Shown here: piece after piece, positions 38,101 to 53,576 of the stretch
Numbering within the stretch: the stretch's first letter is position 1
How the letters are laid out: the number at the start of each line of letters is the position of its first letter
Source of the DNA: Eutrigla gurnardus
Lineage: Eukaryota; Chordata; Actinopteri; Perciformes; Triglidae
Reading direction: 5' to 3'
Length of the DNA stretch: 64,000 nucleotides
Assembly (NCBI GenBank): GCA_963514095.1
Contig: CAUPSS010000178.1
Location: 1 to 64,000, forward strand
Program-made: the position numbers and the translations under genes
The notes under the pieces: generated by a model
Seen by the model: only the letters and a program-made list of their open reading frames with translations
Database searches by the model: none
Told to the model about the DNA's origin: nothing

Positions 38101-41100
38101 ATCACAGGGAGACATGTAGAGACAGACAGGTAACCAGTCTATCACAGGGAGACATGTAAAGACAGACAGGTAACCAGTCTATCACAGGGAGACATGTAGA
38201 GACAGACAGGTGACCAGTCTATCACAGGGAGACATGTAGAGACAGACAGGTAACCAGTCTATCACAGGGAGACATGTAGAGACAGACAGGTAACCAGTCT
38301 ATCACAGGGAGACATGTAGAGACAGACAGGTAACCAGTCTATCACAGGGAGACATGTAGAGACAGACAGGTAACCAGTCTATCACAGGGAGACATGTAAA
38401 GACAGACAGGTAACCAGTCTATCACAGGGAGACATGTAGAGACAGACAGGTGACCAGTCTATCACAGGGAGACATGTAGAGACAGACAGGTAACCAGTCT
38501 ATCACAGGGAGACATGTAGAGACAGACAGGTAACCAGTCTATCACAGGGAGACATGTACAGACAGACAGGTAACCAGTCTATCACAGGGCTGACATGTAG
38601 AGACAGACAGGTAACCAGTCTATCACAGGGCTGACATGTAGAGACAGACAGGTAACCAGTCTATCATAGGGCTGACATGTAGAGACAGACAGGTAACCAG
38701 TCTATCACATGGAGACATGTGGAGACAGACAGGTAACCAGTCTATCACAGGGAGACATGTAGAGACAGACAGGTAACCAGTCTATCACAGGGCTGACATG
38801 TAGAGACAGACAGGCAACCAGTCTATCACAGGGCTGACATGTAGAGACAGACAGTTAACCAGTCTATCACAGGGCTGACATGTAGAGACAGACAGGCAAC
38901 CAGTCTATCACAGGGCTGACATGTAGAGACAGACAGGTAACCAGTCTATCACAGGGCCGACATGTAGAGAAAGACAGGTAACCAGTCTATCACAGGGAGA
39001 CATGTAGAGACAGACAGGTAACCAGTCTATCACATGGAGACATGTGGAGACAGACAGGTAACCAGTCTATCACAGGGAGACATGTAGAGACAGACAGGTA
39101 ACCAGTCTATCACAGGGAGACATGTAGAGAACGACAGGTAACCAGTCTATCACAGGGGGACATGTAGAGACAGACAGGTAACCAGTCTATCACAGGGAGA
39201 CATGTAGAGACAGACAGGTAACCAGTCTATCACAGGGAGACATGTACAGACAGACAGGTAACCAGTCTATCACGGGGCCGACATGTAGAGACAGACAGGT
39301 AACCAGTCTATCACAGGGAGACATGTAGAGACAGACAGGTAACCAGTCTATCACAGGGGGACATGTAGAGACAGACAGTTAACCAGTCTATCACAGGGAG
39401 ACATGTAGAGACAGACAGGTAACCAGTCTATCACATGGAGACATGTAGAGACAGACAGGTAACCAGTCTATCACAGGGGGACATGTAGAGACAGACAGGT
39501 AACCAGTCTATCACAGGGAGACATGTAGAGACAGACAGGTAACCAGTCTATCACAGGGAGACATGGAGGGACAGACAGGTAACCAGTCTATCACAGGGAG
39601 ACATGTAAAGACAGACAGGTAACCAGTCTATCACAGGGAGACATGTAGAGACAGACAGGTGACCAGTCTATCACAGGGAGACATGTAGAGACAGACAGGT
39701 AACCAGTCTATCACAGGGGGACATGTAGAGACAGACAGGTAACCAGTCTATCACAGGGAGACATGTAGAGACAGACAGGTAACCAGTCTTTCACAGGGGG
39801 ACATGTAGAGACAGACAGGTAACCAGTCTATCACAGGAGACATGTAGAGAAAGACAGGTAACCAGTCTATCACAGGGAGACATGTAGAGACAGACAGGTA
39901 ACCAGTCTATCACGGGGCCGACATTTAGAGACAGACAGGTAACCAGTCTATCACAGGGAGACATGTAGAGACAGACAGGTAACCAGTCTATCACAGGGAG
40001 ACATGTAGAGACAGACAGGTAACCAGTCTATCACAGGGCCGACATGTAGAGACAGACAGGTAACCAGTCTATCACAGGGAGACATGTAGAGACAGACAGG
40101 TAACCAGTCTATCACAGGGAGACATGTAGAGACAGACAGGTAACCAGTCTATCATGGGGCCGACATGTAGAGACAGACAGGTAACCAGTCTATCACAGGG
40201 AGACATGTAGAGACAGACAGGTAACCAGTCTATCACAGGGCTGACATGTAGAGACAGACAGGCAACCAGTCTATCACAGGGCTGACATGTAGAGACAGAC
40301 AGGTAACCAGTCTATCACAGGGCCGACATGTAGAGACAGACAGGTAACCAGTCTATCACAGGGAGACATGTAGAGACAGACAGGTAACCAGTCTATCACA
40401 GGGAGACATGTACAGACAGACAGGTAACCAGTCTATCACAGGGCTGACATGTAGAGACAGACAGGTAACCAGTCTATCACAGGGCTGACATGTAGAGACA
40501 GACAGGTAACCAGTCTATCAAAGGGCTGACATGTAGAGACAGACAGGTAACCAGTCTATCACATGGAGACATGTGGAGACAGACAGGTAACCAGTCTATC
40601 ACAGGGAGACATGTAGAGACAGACAGGTAACCAGTCTATCACAGGGAGACATGTAGAGACCGACAGGTAACCAGTCTATCACAGGGGGACATGTAGAGAC
40701 AGACAGGTAACCAGTCTATCACAGGGCTGACATGTAGAGACAGACAGGTAACCAGTCTATCATAGGGCTGACATGTAGAGACAGACAGGTGACCAGTCTA
40801 TCACAGGGCTGACATGTAGAGACAGACAGGTAACCAGTCTATCACAGGGAGACATGTAGAGACAGACAGGTAACCAGTCTATCACAGGGCTGACATGTAG
40901 AGACAGACAGGCAACCAGTCTATCACAGGGCTGACATGTAGAGACAGACAGGTAACCAGTCTATCACAGGGCCGACATGTAGAGACAGACAGGTAACCAG
41001 TCTATCACAGGGAGACATGTAGAGACAGACAGGTAACCAGTCTATCACAGGGGGACATGTAGAGACAGACAGGTAACCAGTCTATCACAGGGAGACATGT

Positions 41101-44100
41101 AGAGACAGACAGGTAACCAGTCTATCACAGGGAGACATGTAGAGACAGACAGGTAACCAGTCTATCACAGGGGGACATGTAGAGACAGACAGGTAACCAG
41201 TCTATCACAGGGAGACATGTAGAGACAGACAGGTAACCAGTCTATCACAGGGAGACATGTAGAGACAGACAGGTAACCAGTCTATCACAGGGAGACATGT
41301 AAAGACAGACAGGTAACCAGTCTATCACAGGGAGACATGTAGAGACAGACAGGTGACCAGTCTATCACAGGGAGACATGTAGAGACAGACAGGTAACCAG
41401 TCTATCACAGGGAGACATGTAGAGACAGACAGGTAACCAGTCTATCACAGGGCTGACATGTAGAGACAGACAGGTAACCAGTCTATCACAGGGAGACATG
41501 TAGAGACAGACAGGTAACCAGTCTATCACAGGGAGACATGTACAGACAGACAGGTAACCAGTCTATCACAGGGCTGACATGTTGAGACAGACAGGTAACC
41601 AGTCTATCACAGGGGGACATGTAGAGACAGACAGGTAACCAGTCTATCACAGGGAGACATGTAGAGACAGACAGGTAACCAGTCTATCACAGGGAGACAT
41701 GTAGAGACAGACAGGTAACCAGTCTATCACAGGGAGACATGTAAAGACAGACAGGTAACCAGTCTATCACAGGGAGACATGTAGAGACAGACAGGTGACC
41801 AGTCTATCACAGGGAGACATGTAGAGACAGACAGGTAACCAGTCTATCACAGGGAGACATGTAGAGACAGACAGGTAACCAGTCTATCACAGGGAGACAT
41901 GTACAGACAGACAGGTAACCAGTCTATCACAGGGCTGACATGTAGAGACAGACAGGTAACCAGTCTATCACAGGGCTGACATGTAGAGACAGACAGGTAA
42001 CCAGTCTATCATAGGGCTGACATGTAGAGACAGACAGGTAACCAGTCTATCACATGGAGACATGTGGAGACAGACAGGTAACGAGTCTATCACAGGGAGA
42101 CATGTAGAGACAGACAGGTAACCAGTCTATCACAGGGAGACATGTAGAGACCGACAGGTAACCAGTCTATCACAGGGGGACATGTAGAGACAGACAGGTA
42201 ACCAGTCTATCACAGGGCTGACATGTAGAGACAGACAGGTAACCAGTCTATCATAGGGCTGACATGTAGAGACAGACAGGTGACCAGTCTATCACAGGGC
42301 TGACATGTAGAGACAGACAGGTAACCAGTCTATCACAGGGAGACATGTAGAGACAGACAGGTAACCAGTCTATCACAGGGAGACATGTAGAGACAGACAG
42401 GTAACCAGTCTATCACAGGGCTGACATGTAGAGACAGACAGGTAACCAGTCTATCACAGGGAGACATGTAGAGACAGACAGGTAACCAGTCTATCACAGG
42501 GAGACATGTACAGACAGACAGGTAACCAGTCTATCACAGGGCTGACATGTAGAGACAGACAGGTAACCAGTCTATCACAGGGCCGACATGTAGAGAAAGA
42601 CAGGTAACCAGTCTATCACAGGGAGACATGTAGAGACAGACAGGTAACCAGTCTATCACAGGGAGACATGTAGAGACAGACAGGTAACCAGTCTATCATG
42701 GGGCCGACATGTAGAGACAGACAGGTAACCAGTCTATCACAGGGAGACATGTAGAGACAGACAGGTAACCAGTCTATCACAGGGGGACATGTAGAGACAG
42801 ACAGGTAACCAGTCTATCACAGGGAGACATGTAGAGACAGACAGGTAACCAGTCTATCACAGGGAGACATGTAGAGACAGACAGGTAACCAGTCTATCAC
42901 AGGGGGACATGTAGAGACAGACAGGTAACCAGTCTATCACAGGGAGACATGTAGAGACAGACAGGTAACCAGTCTATCATGGGGCCGACATGTAGAGACA
43001 GACAGGTAACCAGTCTATCACAGGGAGACATGTAGAGACAGACAGGTAACCAGTCTATCACAGGGGGACATGTAGAGACAGACAGGTAACCAGTCTATCA
43101 CAGGGAGACATGTAGAGACAGACAGGTAACCAGTCTATCACAGGGAGACATGTAGAGACAGACAGGTAACCAGTCTATCACAGGGGGACATGTAGAGACA
43201 GACAGGTAACCAGTCTATCACAGGGAGACATGTAGAGACAGACAGGTAACCAGTCTATCACAGGGAGACATGTACAGACAGACAGGTAACCAGTCTATCA
43301 CAGGGCTGACATGTAGAGACAGACAGGTAACCAGTCTATCACAGGGGGACATGTAGAGACAGACAGGTAACCAGTCTATCACAGGGAGACATGTAGAGAC
43401 AGACAGGTAACCAGTCTATCACAGGGAGACATGTAGAGACAGACAGGTAACCAGTCTATCACAGGGAGACATGTAAAGACAGACAGGTAACCAGTCTATC
43501 ACAGGGAGACATGTAGAGACAGACAGGTGACCAGTCTATCACAGGGAGACATGTAGAGACAGACAGGTAACCAGTCTATCACAGGGAGACATGTAGAGAC
43601 AGACAGGTAACCAGTCTATCACAGGGAGACATGTACAGACAGACAGGTAACCAGTCTATCACAGGGCTGACATGTAGAGACAGACAGGTAACCAGTCTAT
43701 CACAGGGCTGACATGTAGAGACAGACAGGTAACCAGTCTATCATAGGGCTGACATGTAGAGACAGACAGGTAACCAGTCTATCACATGGAGACATGTGGA
43801 GACAGACAGGTAACCAGTCTATCACAGGGAGACATGTAGAGACAGACAGGTAACCAGTCTATCACAGGGAGACATGTAGAGACCGACAGGTAACCAGTCT
43901 ATCACAGGGGGACATGTAGAGACAGACAGGTAACCAGTCTATCACAGGGCTGACATGTAGAGACAGACAGGTAACCAGTCTATCATAGGGCTGACATGTA
44001 GAGACAGACAGGTGACCAGTCTATCACAGGGCTGACATGTAGAGACAGACAGGTAACCAGTCTATCACAGGGAGACATGTAGAGACAGACAGGTAACCAG

Positions 44101-47100
44101 TCTATCACAGGGAGACATGTAGAGACAGACAGGTAACCAGTCTATCACAGGGCTGACATGTAGAGACAGACAGGCAACCAGTCTATCACAGGGCTGACAT
44201 GTAGAGACAGACAGGTAACCAGTCTATCACAGGGCCGACATGTAGAGACAGACAGGTAACCAGTCTATCACAGGGAGACATGTAGAGACAGACAGGTAAC
44301 CAGTCTATCACAGGGAGACATGTAGAGACAGACAGGTAACCAGTCTATCATGGGGCCGACATGTAGAGACAGACAGGTGACCAGTCTATCACAGGGAGAC
44401 ATGTAGAGACAGACAGGTAACCAGTCTATCACAGGGGGACATGTAGAGACAGACAGGTAACCAGTCTATCACAGGGAGACATGTAGAGACAGACAGGTAA
44501 CCAGTCTTTCACAGGGGGACATGTAGAGACAGACAGGTAACCAGTCTATCACAGGAGACATGTAGAGACAGACAGGTAACCAGTCTATCACAGGGAGACA
44601 TGTAGAGACAGACAGGTAACCAGTCTATCACGGGGCCGACATTTAGAGACAGACAGGTAACCAGTCTATCACAGGGAGACATGTAGAGACAGACAGGTAA
44701 CCAGTCTATCACAGGGAGACATGTAGAGACAGACAGGTAACCAGTCTATCACAGGGCCGACATGTAGAGACAGACAGGTAACCAGTCTATCACAGGGAGA
44801 CATGTAGAGACAGACAGGTAACCAGTCTATCACAGGGAGACATGTAGAGACAGACAGGTAACCAGTCTATCATGGGGCCGACATGTAGAGACAGACAGGT
44901 AACCAGTCTATCACAGGGAGACATGTAGAGACAGACAGGTAACCAGTCTATCACAGGGCTGACATGTAGAGACAGACAGGCAACCAGTCTATCACAGGGC
45001 TGACATGTAGAGACAGACAGGTAACCAGTCTATCACAGGGCCGACATGTAGAGACAGACAGGTAACCAGTCTATCACAGGGAGACATGTAGAGACAGACA
45101 GGTAACCAGTCTATCACAGGGAGACATGTAGAGACAGACAGGTAACCAGTCTATCACAGGGAGACATGTAGAGACAGACAGGTAACCAGTCTATCACAGG
45201 GAGACATGTAAAGACAGACAGGTAACCAGTCTATCACAGGGAGACATGTAGAGACAGACAGGTGACCAGTCTATCACAGGGAGACATGTAGAGACAGACA
45301 GGTAACCAGTCTATCACAGGGAGACATGTAGAGACAGACAGGTAACCAGTCTATCACAGGGAGACATGTAGAGACAGACAGGTAACCAGTCTATCACAGG
45401 GCTGACATGTAGAGACAGACAGGTAACCAGTCTATCACAGGGCTGACATGTAGAGACAGACAGGTAACCAGTCTATCAAAGGGCTGACATGTAGAGACAG
45501 ACAGGTAACCAGTCTATCACATGGAGACATGTGGAGACAGACAGGTAACCAGTCTATCACAGGGAGACATGTAGAGACAGACAGGTAACCAGTCTATCAC
45601 AGGGAGACATGTAGAGACCGACAGGTAACCAGTCTATCACAGGGGGACATGTAGAGACAGACAGGTAACCAGTCTATCACAGGGCTGACATGTAGAGACA
45701 GACAGGTAACCAGTCTATCATAGGGCTGACATGTAGAGACAGACAGGTGACCAGTCTATCACAGGGCTGACATGTAGAGACAGACAGGTAACCAGTCTAT
45801 CACAGGGAGACATGTAGAGACAGACAGGTAACCAGTCTATCACAGGGCTGACATGTAGAGACAGACAGGCAACCAGTCTATCACAGGGCTGACATGTAGA
45901 GACAGACAGGTAACCAGTCTATCACAGGGCCGACATGTAGAGACAGACAGGTAACCAGTCTATCACAGGGAGACATGTAGAGACCGACAGGTAACCAGTC
46001 TATCACAGGGGGACATGTAGAGACAGACAGGTAACCAGTCTATCACAGGGCTGACATGTAGAGACAGACAGGTAACCAGTCTATCATAGGGCTGACATGT
46101 AGAGACAGACAGGTGACCAGTCTATCACAGGGCTGACATGTAGAGACAGACAGGTAACCAGTCTATCACAGGGAGACATGTAGAGACAGACAGGTAACCA
46201 GTCTATCACAGGGAGACATGTAGAGACAGACAGGTAACCAGTCTATCACAGGGCTGACATGTAGAGACAGACAGGTAACCAGTCTATCACAGGGAGACAT
46301 GTAGAGACAGACAGGTAACCAGTCTATCACAGGGAGACATGTAGAGACAGACAGGTAACCAGTCTATCACAGGGCCGACATGTAGAGAAAGACAGGTAAC
46401 CAGTCTATCACAGGGAGACATGTAGAGACAGACAGGTAACCAGTCTATCACAGGGAGACATGTAGAGACAGACAGGTAACCAGTCTATCATGGGGCCGAC
46501 ATGTAGAGACAGACAGGTAACCAGTCTATCACAGGGAGACATGTAGAGACAGACAGGTAACCAGTCTATCACAGGGGGACATGTAGAGACAGACAGGTAA
46601 CCAGTCTATCACAGGGAGACATGTAGAGACAGACAGGTAACCAGTCTATCACAGGGAGACATGTAGAGACAGACAGGTAACCAGTCTATCACAGGGGGAC
46701 ATGTAGAGACAGACAGGTAACCAGTCTATCACAGGGAGACATGTAGAGACAGACAGGTAACCAGTCTATCACAGGGAGACATGTAGAGACAGACAGGTAA
46801 CCAGTCTATCACAGGGAGACATGTAGAGACAGACAGGTGACCAGTCTATCACAGGGAGACATGTAGAGACAGACAGGTAACCAGTCTATCACAGGGCTGA
46901 CATGTAGAGACAGACATGTAACCAGTCTATCACAGGGAGACATGTAGAGACAGACAGGTAACCAGTCTATCACAGGGAGACATGTACAGACAGACAGGTA
47001 ACCAGTCTATCACAGGGCTGACATGTAGAGACAGACAGGTAACCAGTCTATCACAGGGGGACATGTAGAGACAGACAGGTAACCAGTCTATCACAGGGAG

Positions 47101-48350
47101 ACATGTAGAGACAGACAGGTAACCAGTCTATCACAGGGAGACATGTAGAGACAGACAGGTAACCAGTCTATCACAGGGAGACATGTAAAGACAGACAGGT
47201 AACCAGTCTATCACAGGGAGACATGTAGAGACAGACAGGTGACCAGTCTATCACAGGGAGACATGTAGAGACAGACAGGTAACCAGTCTATCACAGGGAG
47301 ACATGTAGAGACAGACAGGTAACCAGTCTATCACAGGGAGACATGTACAGACAGACAGGTAACCAGTCTATCACAGGGCTGACATGTAGAGACAGACAGG
47401 TAACCAGTCTATCACAGGGCTGACATGTAGAGACAGACAGGTAACCAGTCTATCATAGGGCTGACATGTAGAGACAGACAGGTAACCAGTCTATCACATG
47501 GAGACATGTGGAGACAGACAGGTAACCAGTCTATCACAGGGAGACATGTAGAGACAGACAGGTAACCAGTCTATCACAGGGAGACATGTAGAGACCGACA
47601 GGTAACCAGTCTATCACAGGGGGACATGTAGAGACAGACAGGTAACCAGTCTATCACAGGGCTGACATGTAGAGACAGACAGGTAACCAGTCTATCATAG
47701 GGCTGACATGTAGAGACAGACAGGTGACCAGTCTATCACAGGGCTGACATGTAGAGACAGACAGGTAACCAGTCTATCACAGGGAGACATGTAGAGACAG
47801 ACAGGTAACCAGTCTATCACAGGGAGACATGTAGAGACAGACAGGTAACCAGTCTATCACAGGGCTGACATGTAGAGACAGACAGGCAACCAGTCTATCA
47901 CAGGGCTGACATGTAGAGACAGACAGGTAACCAGTCTATCACGGGGCCGACATTTAGAGACAGACAGGTAACCAGTCTATCACAGGGAGACATGTAGAGA
48001 CAGACAGGTAACCAGTCTATCACAGGGCTGACATGTAGAGACAGACAGGTAACCAGTCTATCACAGGGAGACATGTAGAGACAGACAGGTAACCAGTCTA
48101 TCACAGGGAGACATGTAGAGACAGACAGGTAACCAGTCTATCACAGGGCTGACATGTAGAGACAGACAGGCAACCAGTCTATCACAGGGCTGACATGTAG
48201 AGACAGACAGGTAACCAGTCTATCACAGGGCCGACATGTAGAGACAGACAGGTAACCAGTCTATCACAGGGAGACATGTAGAGACAGACAGGTAACCAGT
48301 CTATCACAGGGAGACATGTAGAGACAGACAGGTAACCAGTCTATCATGGG
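35167..48350. repeat. Satellite block, recurring long higher-order units
   Basis: Runs of the 18-monomer type (kA GA .A .A cT .T .t .W gA .A PR .T .t GT .A .A .T YT) recur near 35.86, 41.74, 43.47 and 47.19 kb. They are separated by GAAAGAC/GAACGAC/AGTTAACC/ATGGAGGGAC blocks near 36.6-37.3 and 38.97-39.6 kb. Single private changes include GTTGAGAC near 41580, GTAACGAGTC near 42080 and GACATGTAACC near 46913. Nothing but 39-41 bp monomers is seen. Confidence 0.8.
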
Positions 48351-48351
48351 G

Positions 48352-50320
48352 CCGACATGTAGAGACAGACAGGTAACCAGTCTATCACAGGGAGACATGT
48401 AGAGACAGACAGGTAACCAGTCTATCACAGGGGGACATGTAGAGACAGACAGGTAACCAGTCTATCACAGGGAGACATGTAGAGACAGACAGGTAACCAG
48501 TCTATCACAGGGAGACATGTAGAGACAGACAGGTAACCAGTCTTTCACAGGGGGACATGTAGAGACAGACAGGTAACCAGTCTATCACAGGAGACATGTA
48601 GAGACAGACAGGTAACCAGTCTATCACAGGGAGACATGTAGAGACAGACAGGTAACCAGTCTATCACGGGGCCGACATTTAGAGACAGACAGGTAACCAG
48701 TCTATCACAGGGAGACATGTAGAGACAGACAGGTAACCAGTCTATCACAGGGAGACATGTAGAGACAGACAGGTAACCAGTCTATCACAGGGCCGACATG
48801 TAGAGACAGACAGGTAACCAGTCTATCACAGGGAGACATGTAGAGACAGACAGGTAACCAGTCTATCACAGGGAGACATGTAGAGACAGACAGGTAACCA
48901 GTCTATCATGGGGCCGACATGTAGAGACAGACAGGTAACCAGTCTATCACAGGGAGACATGTAGAGACAGACAGGTAACCAGTCTATCACAGGGCTGACA
49001 TGTAGAGACAGACAGGCAACCAGTCTATCACAGGGCTGACATGTAGAGACAGACAGGTAACCAGTCTATCACAGGGCCGACATGTAGAGACAGACAGGTA
49101 ACCAGTCTATCACAGGGAGACATGTAGAGACAGACAGGTAACCAGTCTATCACAGGGAGACATGTAGAGACAGACAGGTAACCAGTCTATCACAGGGAGA
49201 CATGTAGAGACAGACAGGTAACCAGTCTATCACAGGGAGACATGTAAAGACAGACAGGTAACCAGTCTATCACAGGGAGACATGTAGAGACAGACAGGTG
49301 ACCAGTCTATCACAGGGAGACATGTAGAGACAGACAGGTAACCAGTCTATCACAGGGAGACATGTAGAGACAGACAGGTAACCAGTCTATCACAGGGAGA
49401 CATGTAGAGACAGACAGGTAACCAGTCTATCACAGGGAGACATGTAGAGACAGACAGGTAACCAGTCTATCACAGGGAGACATGTAAAGACAGACAGGTA
49501 ACCAGTCTATCACAGGGAGACATGTAGAGACAGACAGGTGACCAGTCTATCACAGGGAGACATGTAGAGACAGACAGGTAACCAGTCTATCACAGGGAGA
49601 CATGTAGAGACAGACAGGTAACCAGTCTATCACAGGGAGACATGTAGAGACAGACAGGTAACCAGTCTATCACAGGGAGACATGTAAAGACAGACAGGTA
49701 ACCAGTCTATCACAGGGAGACATGTAGAGACAGACAGGTGACCAGTCTATCACAGGGAGACATGTAGAGACAGACAGGTAACCAGTCTATCACAGGGAGA
49801 CATGTAGAGACAGACAGGTAACCAGTCTATCACAGGGCTGACATGTAGAGACAGACAGGTAACCAGTCTATCACAGGGAGACATGTAGAGACAGACAGGT
49901 AACCAGTCTATCACAGGGAGACATGTACAGACAGACAGGTAACCAGTCTATCACAGGGCTGACATGTAGAGACAGACAGGTAACCAGTCTATCACAGGGG
50001 GACATGTAGAGACAGACAGGTAACCAGTCTATCACAGGGAGACATGTAGAGACAGACAGGTAACCAGTCTATCACAGGGAGACATGTAGAGACAGACAGG
50101 TAACCAGTCTATCACAGGGAGACATGTAAAGACAGACAGGTAACCAGTCTATCACAGGGAGACATGTAGAGACAGACAGGTGACCAGTCTATCACAGGGA
50201 GACATGTAGAGACAGACAGGTAACCAGTCTATCACAGGGAGACATGTAGAGACAGACAGGTAACCAGTCTATCACAGGGAGACATGTACAGACAGACAGG
50301 TAACCAGTCTATCACAGGGA
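48352..50320. repeat. Module with kA monomers at 240/200-bp spacing, copy 1
   Basis: GTAAAGAC monomers at 49241, 49481 and 49681 define sub-blocks of six and five monomers (240 and 200 bp). The module matches about 50815-52498 at 2370 bp offset and about 53577-55545 at 5225 bp offset. Its 204-bp marker lies at 48545. Confidence 0.85.
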
Positions 50321-50814
50321 GACATGTAGAGACAGACAGGTAACCAGTCTATCACAGGGAGACATGTAGAGAACGACAGGTAACCAGTCTATCACAGGGG
50401 GACATGTAGAGACAGACAGGTAACCAGTCTATCACAGGGAGACATGTAGAGACAGACAGGTAACCAGTCTATCACAGGGAGACATGTACAGACAGACAGG
50501 TAACCAGTCTATCACGGGGCCGACATGTAGAGACAGACAGGTAACCAGTCTATCACAGGGAGACATGTAGAGACAGACAGGTAACCAGTCTATCACAGGG
50601 GGACATGTAGAGACAGACAGTTAACCAGTCTATCACAGGGAGACATGTAGAGACAGACAGGTAACCAGTCTATCACAGGGAGACATGTAGAGACAGACAG
50701 GTAACCAGTCTATCATGGGGCCGACATGTAGAGACAGACAGGTAACCAGTCTATCACAGGGAGACATGTAGAGACAGACAGGTAACCAGTCTATCACAGG
50801 GCTGACATGTAGAG

Positions 50815-52498
50815 ACAGACAGGTAACCAGTCTATCACAGGGAGACATGTAGAGACAGACAGGTAACCAGTCTATCACAGGGAGACATGTAGAGACAGAC
50901 AGGTAACCAGTCTTTCACAGGGGGACATGTAGAGACAGACAGGTAACCAGTCTATCACAGGAGACATGTAGAGACAGACAGGTAACCAGTCTATCACAGG
51001 GAGACATGTAGAGACAGACAGGTAACCAGTCTATCACGGGGCCGACATTTAGAGACAGACAGGTAACCAGTCTATCACAGGGAGACATGTAGAGACAGAC
51101 AGGTAACCAGTCTATCACAGGGAGACATGTAGAGACAGACAGGTAACCAGTCTATCACAGGGCCGACATGTAGAGACAGACAGGTAACCAGTCTATCACA
51201 GGGAGACATGTAGAGACAGACAGGTAACCAGTCTATCACAGGGAGACATGTAGAGACAGACAGGTAACCAGTCTATCATGGGGCCGACATGTAGAGACAG
51301 ACAGGTAACCAGTCTATCACAGGGAGACATGTAGAGACAGACAGGTAACCAGTCTATCACAGGGCTGACATGTAGAGACAGACAGGCAACCAGTCTATCA
51401 CAGGGCTGACATGTAGAGACAGACAGGTAACCAGTCTATCACAGGGCCGACATGTAGAGACAGACAGGTAACCAGTCTATCACAGGGAGACATGTAGAGA
51501 CAGACAGGTAACCAGTCTATCACAGGGAGACATGTAGAGACAGACAGGTAACCAGTCTATCACAGGGAGACATGTAGAGACAGACAGGTAACCAGTCTAT
51601 CACAGGGAGACATGTAAAGACAGACAGGTAACCAGTCTATCACAGGGAGACATGTAGAGACAGACAGGTGACCAGTCTATCACAGGGAGACATGTAGAGA
51701 CAGACAGGTAACCAGTCTATCACAGGGAGACATGTAGAGACAGACAGGTAACCAGTCTATCACAGGGAGACATGTAGAGACAGACAGGTAACCAGTCTAT
51801 CACAGGGAGACATGTAGAGACAGACAGGTAACCAGTCTATCACAGGGAGACATGTAAAGACAGACAGGTGACCAGTCTATCACAGGGAGACATGTAGAGA
51901 CAGACAGGTGACCAGTCTATCACAGGGAGACATGTAGAGACAGACAGGTAACCAGTCTATCACAGGGAGACATGTAGAGACAGACAGGTAACCAGTCTAT
52001 CACAGGGAGACATGTAGAGACAGACAGGTAACCAGTCTATCACAGGGAGACATGTAAAGACAGACAGGTAACCAGTCTATCACAGGGAGACATGTAGAGA
52101 CAGACAGGTGACCAGTCTATCACAGGGAGACATGTAGAGACAGACAGGTAACCAGTCTATCACAGGGAGACATGTAGAGACAGACAGGTAACCAGTCTAT
52201 CACAGGGCTGACATGTAGAGACAGACAGGTAACCAGTCTATCACAGGGAGACATGTAGAGACAGACAGGTAACCAGTCTATCACAGGGAGACATGTACAG
52301 ACAGACAGGTAACCAGTCTATCACAGGGCTGACATGTAGAGACAGACAGGTAACCAGTCTATCACAGGGGGACATGTAGAGACAGACAGGTAACCAGTCT
52401 ATCACAGGGAGACATGTAGAGACAGACAGGTAACCAGTCTATCACAGGGAGACATGTAGAGACAGACAGGTAACCAGTCTATCACAGGGAGACATGTA
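50815..52498. repeat. Module with kA monomers at 240/200-bp spacing, copy 2
   Basis: GTAAAGAC monomers lie at 51611, 51851 and 52051, each 2370 bp from its partner in copy 1. One difference seen: the monomer at 51851 also carries AGGTGACC, where copy 1 has AGGTAACC. The match ends where this copy enters a GACCGAC monomer near 52499. Confidence 0.85.
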
Positions 52499-53576
52499 GA
52501 GACCGACAGGTAACCAGTCTATCACAGGGGGACATGTAGAGACAGACAGGTAACCAGTCTATCACAGGGCTGACATGTAGAGACAGACAGGTAACCAGTC
52601 TATCATAGGGCTGACATGTAGAGACAGACAGGTGACCAGTCTATCACAGGGCTGACATGTAGAGACAGACAGGTAACCAGTCTATCACAGGGAGACATGT
52701 AGAGACAGACAGGTAACCAGTCTATCACAGGGAGACATGTAGAGACAGACAGGTAACCAGTCTATCACAGGGCTGACATGTAGAGACAGACAGGCAACCA
52801 GTCTATCACAGGGCTGACATGTAGAGACAGACAGGTAACCAGTCTATCACAGGGCCGACATGTAGAGAAAGACAGGTAACCAGTCTATCACAGGGAGACA
52901 TGTAGAGACAGACAGGTAACCAGTCTATCACATGGAGACATGTGGAGACAGACAGGTAACCAGTCTATCACAGGGAGACATGTAGAGACAGACAGGTAAC
53001 CAGTCTATCACAGGGAGACATGTAGAGAACGACAGGTAACCAGTCTATCACAGGGGGACATGTAGAGACAGACAGGTAACCAGTCTATCACAGGGAGACA
53101 TGTAGAGACAGACAGGTAACCAGTCTATCACAGGGAGACATGTACAGACAGACAGGTAACCAGTCTATCACGGGGCCGACATGTAGAGACAGACAGGTAA
53201 CCAGTCTATCACAGGGAGACATGTAGAGACAGACAGGTAACCAGTCTATCACAGGGGGACATGTAGAGACAGACAGTTAACCAGTCTATCACAGGGAGAC
53301 ATGTAGAGACAGACAGGTAACCAGTCTATCACATGGAGACATGTAGAGACAGACAGGTAACCAGTCTATCACAGGGGGACATGTAGAGACAGACAGGTAA
53401 CCAGTCTATCACAGGGAGACATGTAGAGACAGACAGGTAACCAGTCTATCACAGGGAGACATGGAGGGACAGACAGGTAACCAGTCTATCACAGGGAGAC
53501 ATGTAAAGACAGACAGGTAACCAGTCTATCACAGGGAGACATGTAGAGACAGACAGGTGACCAGTCTATCATGGGG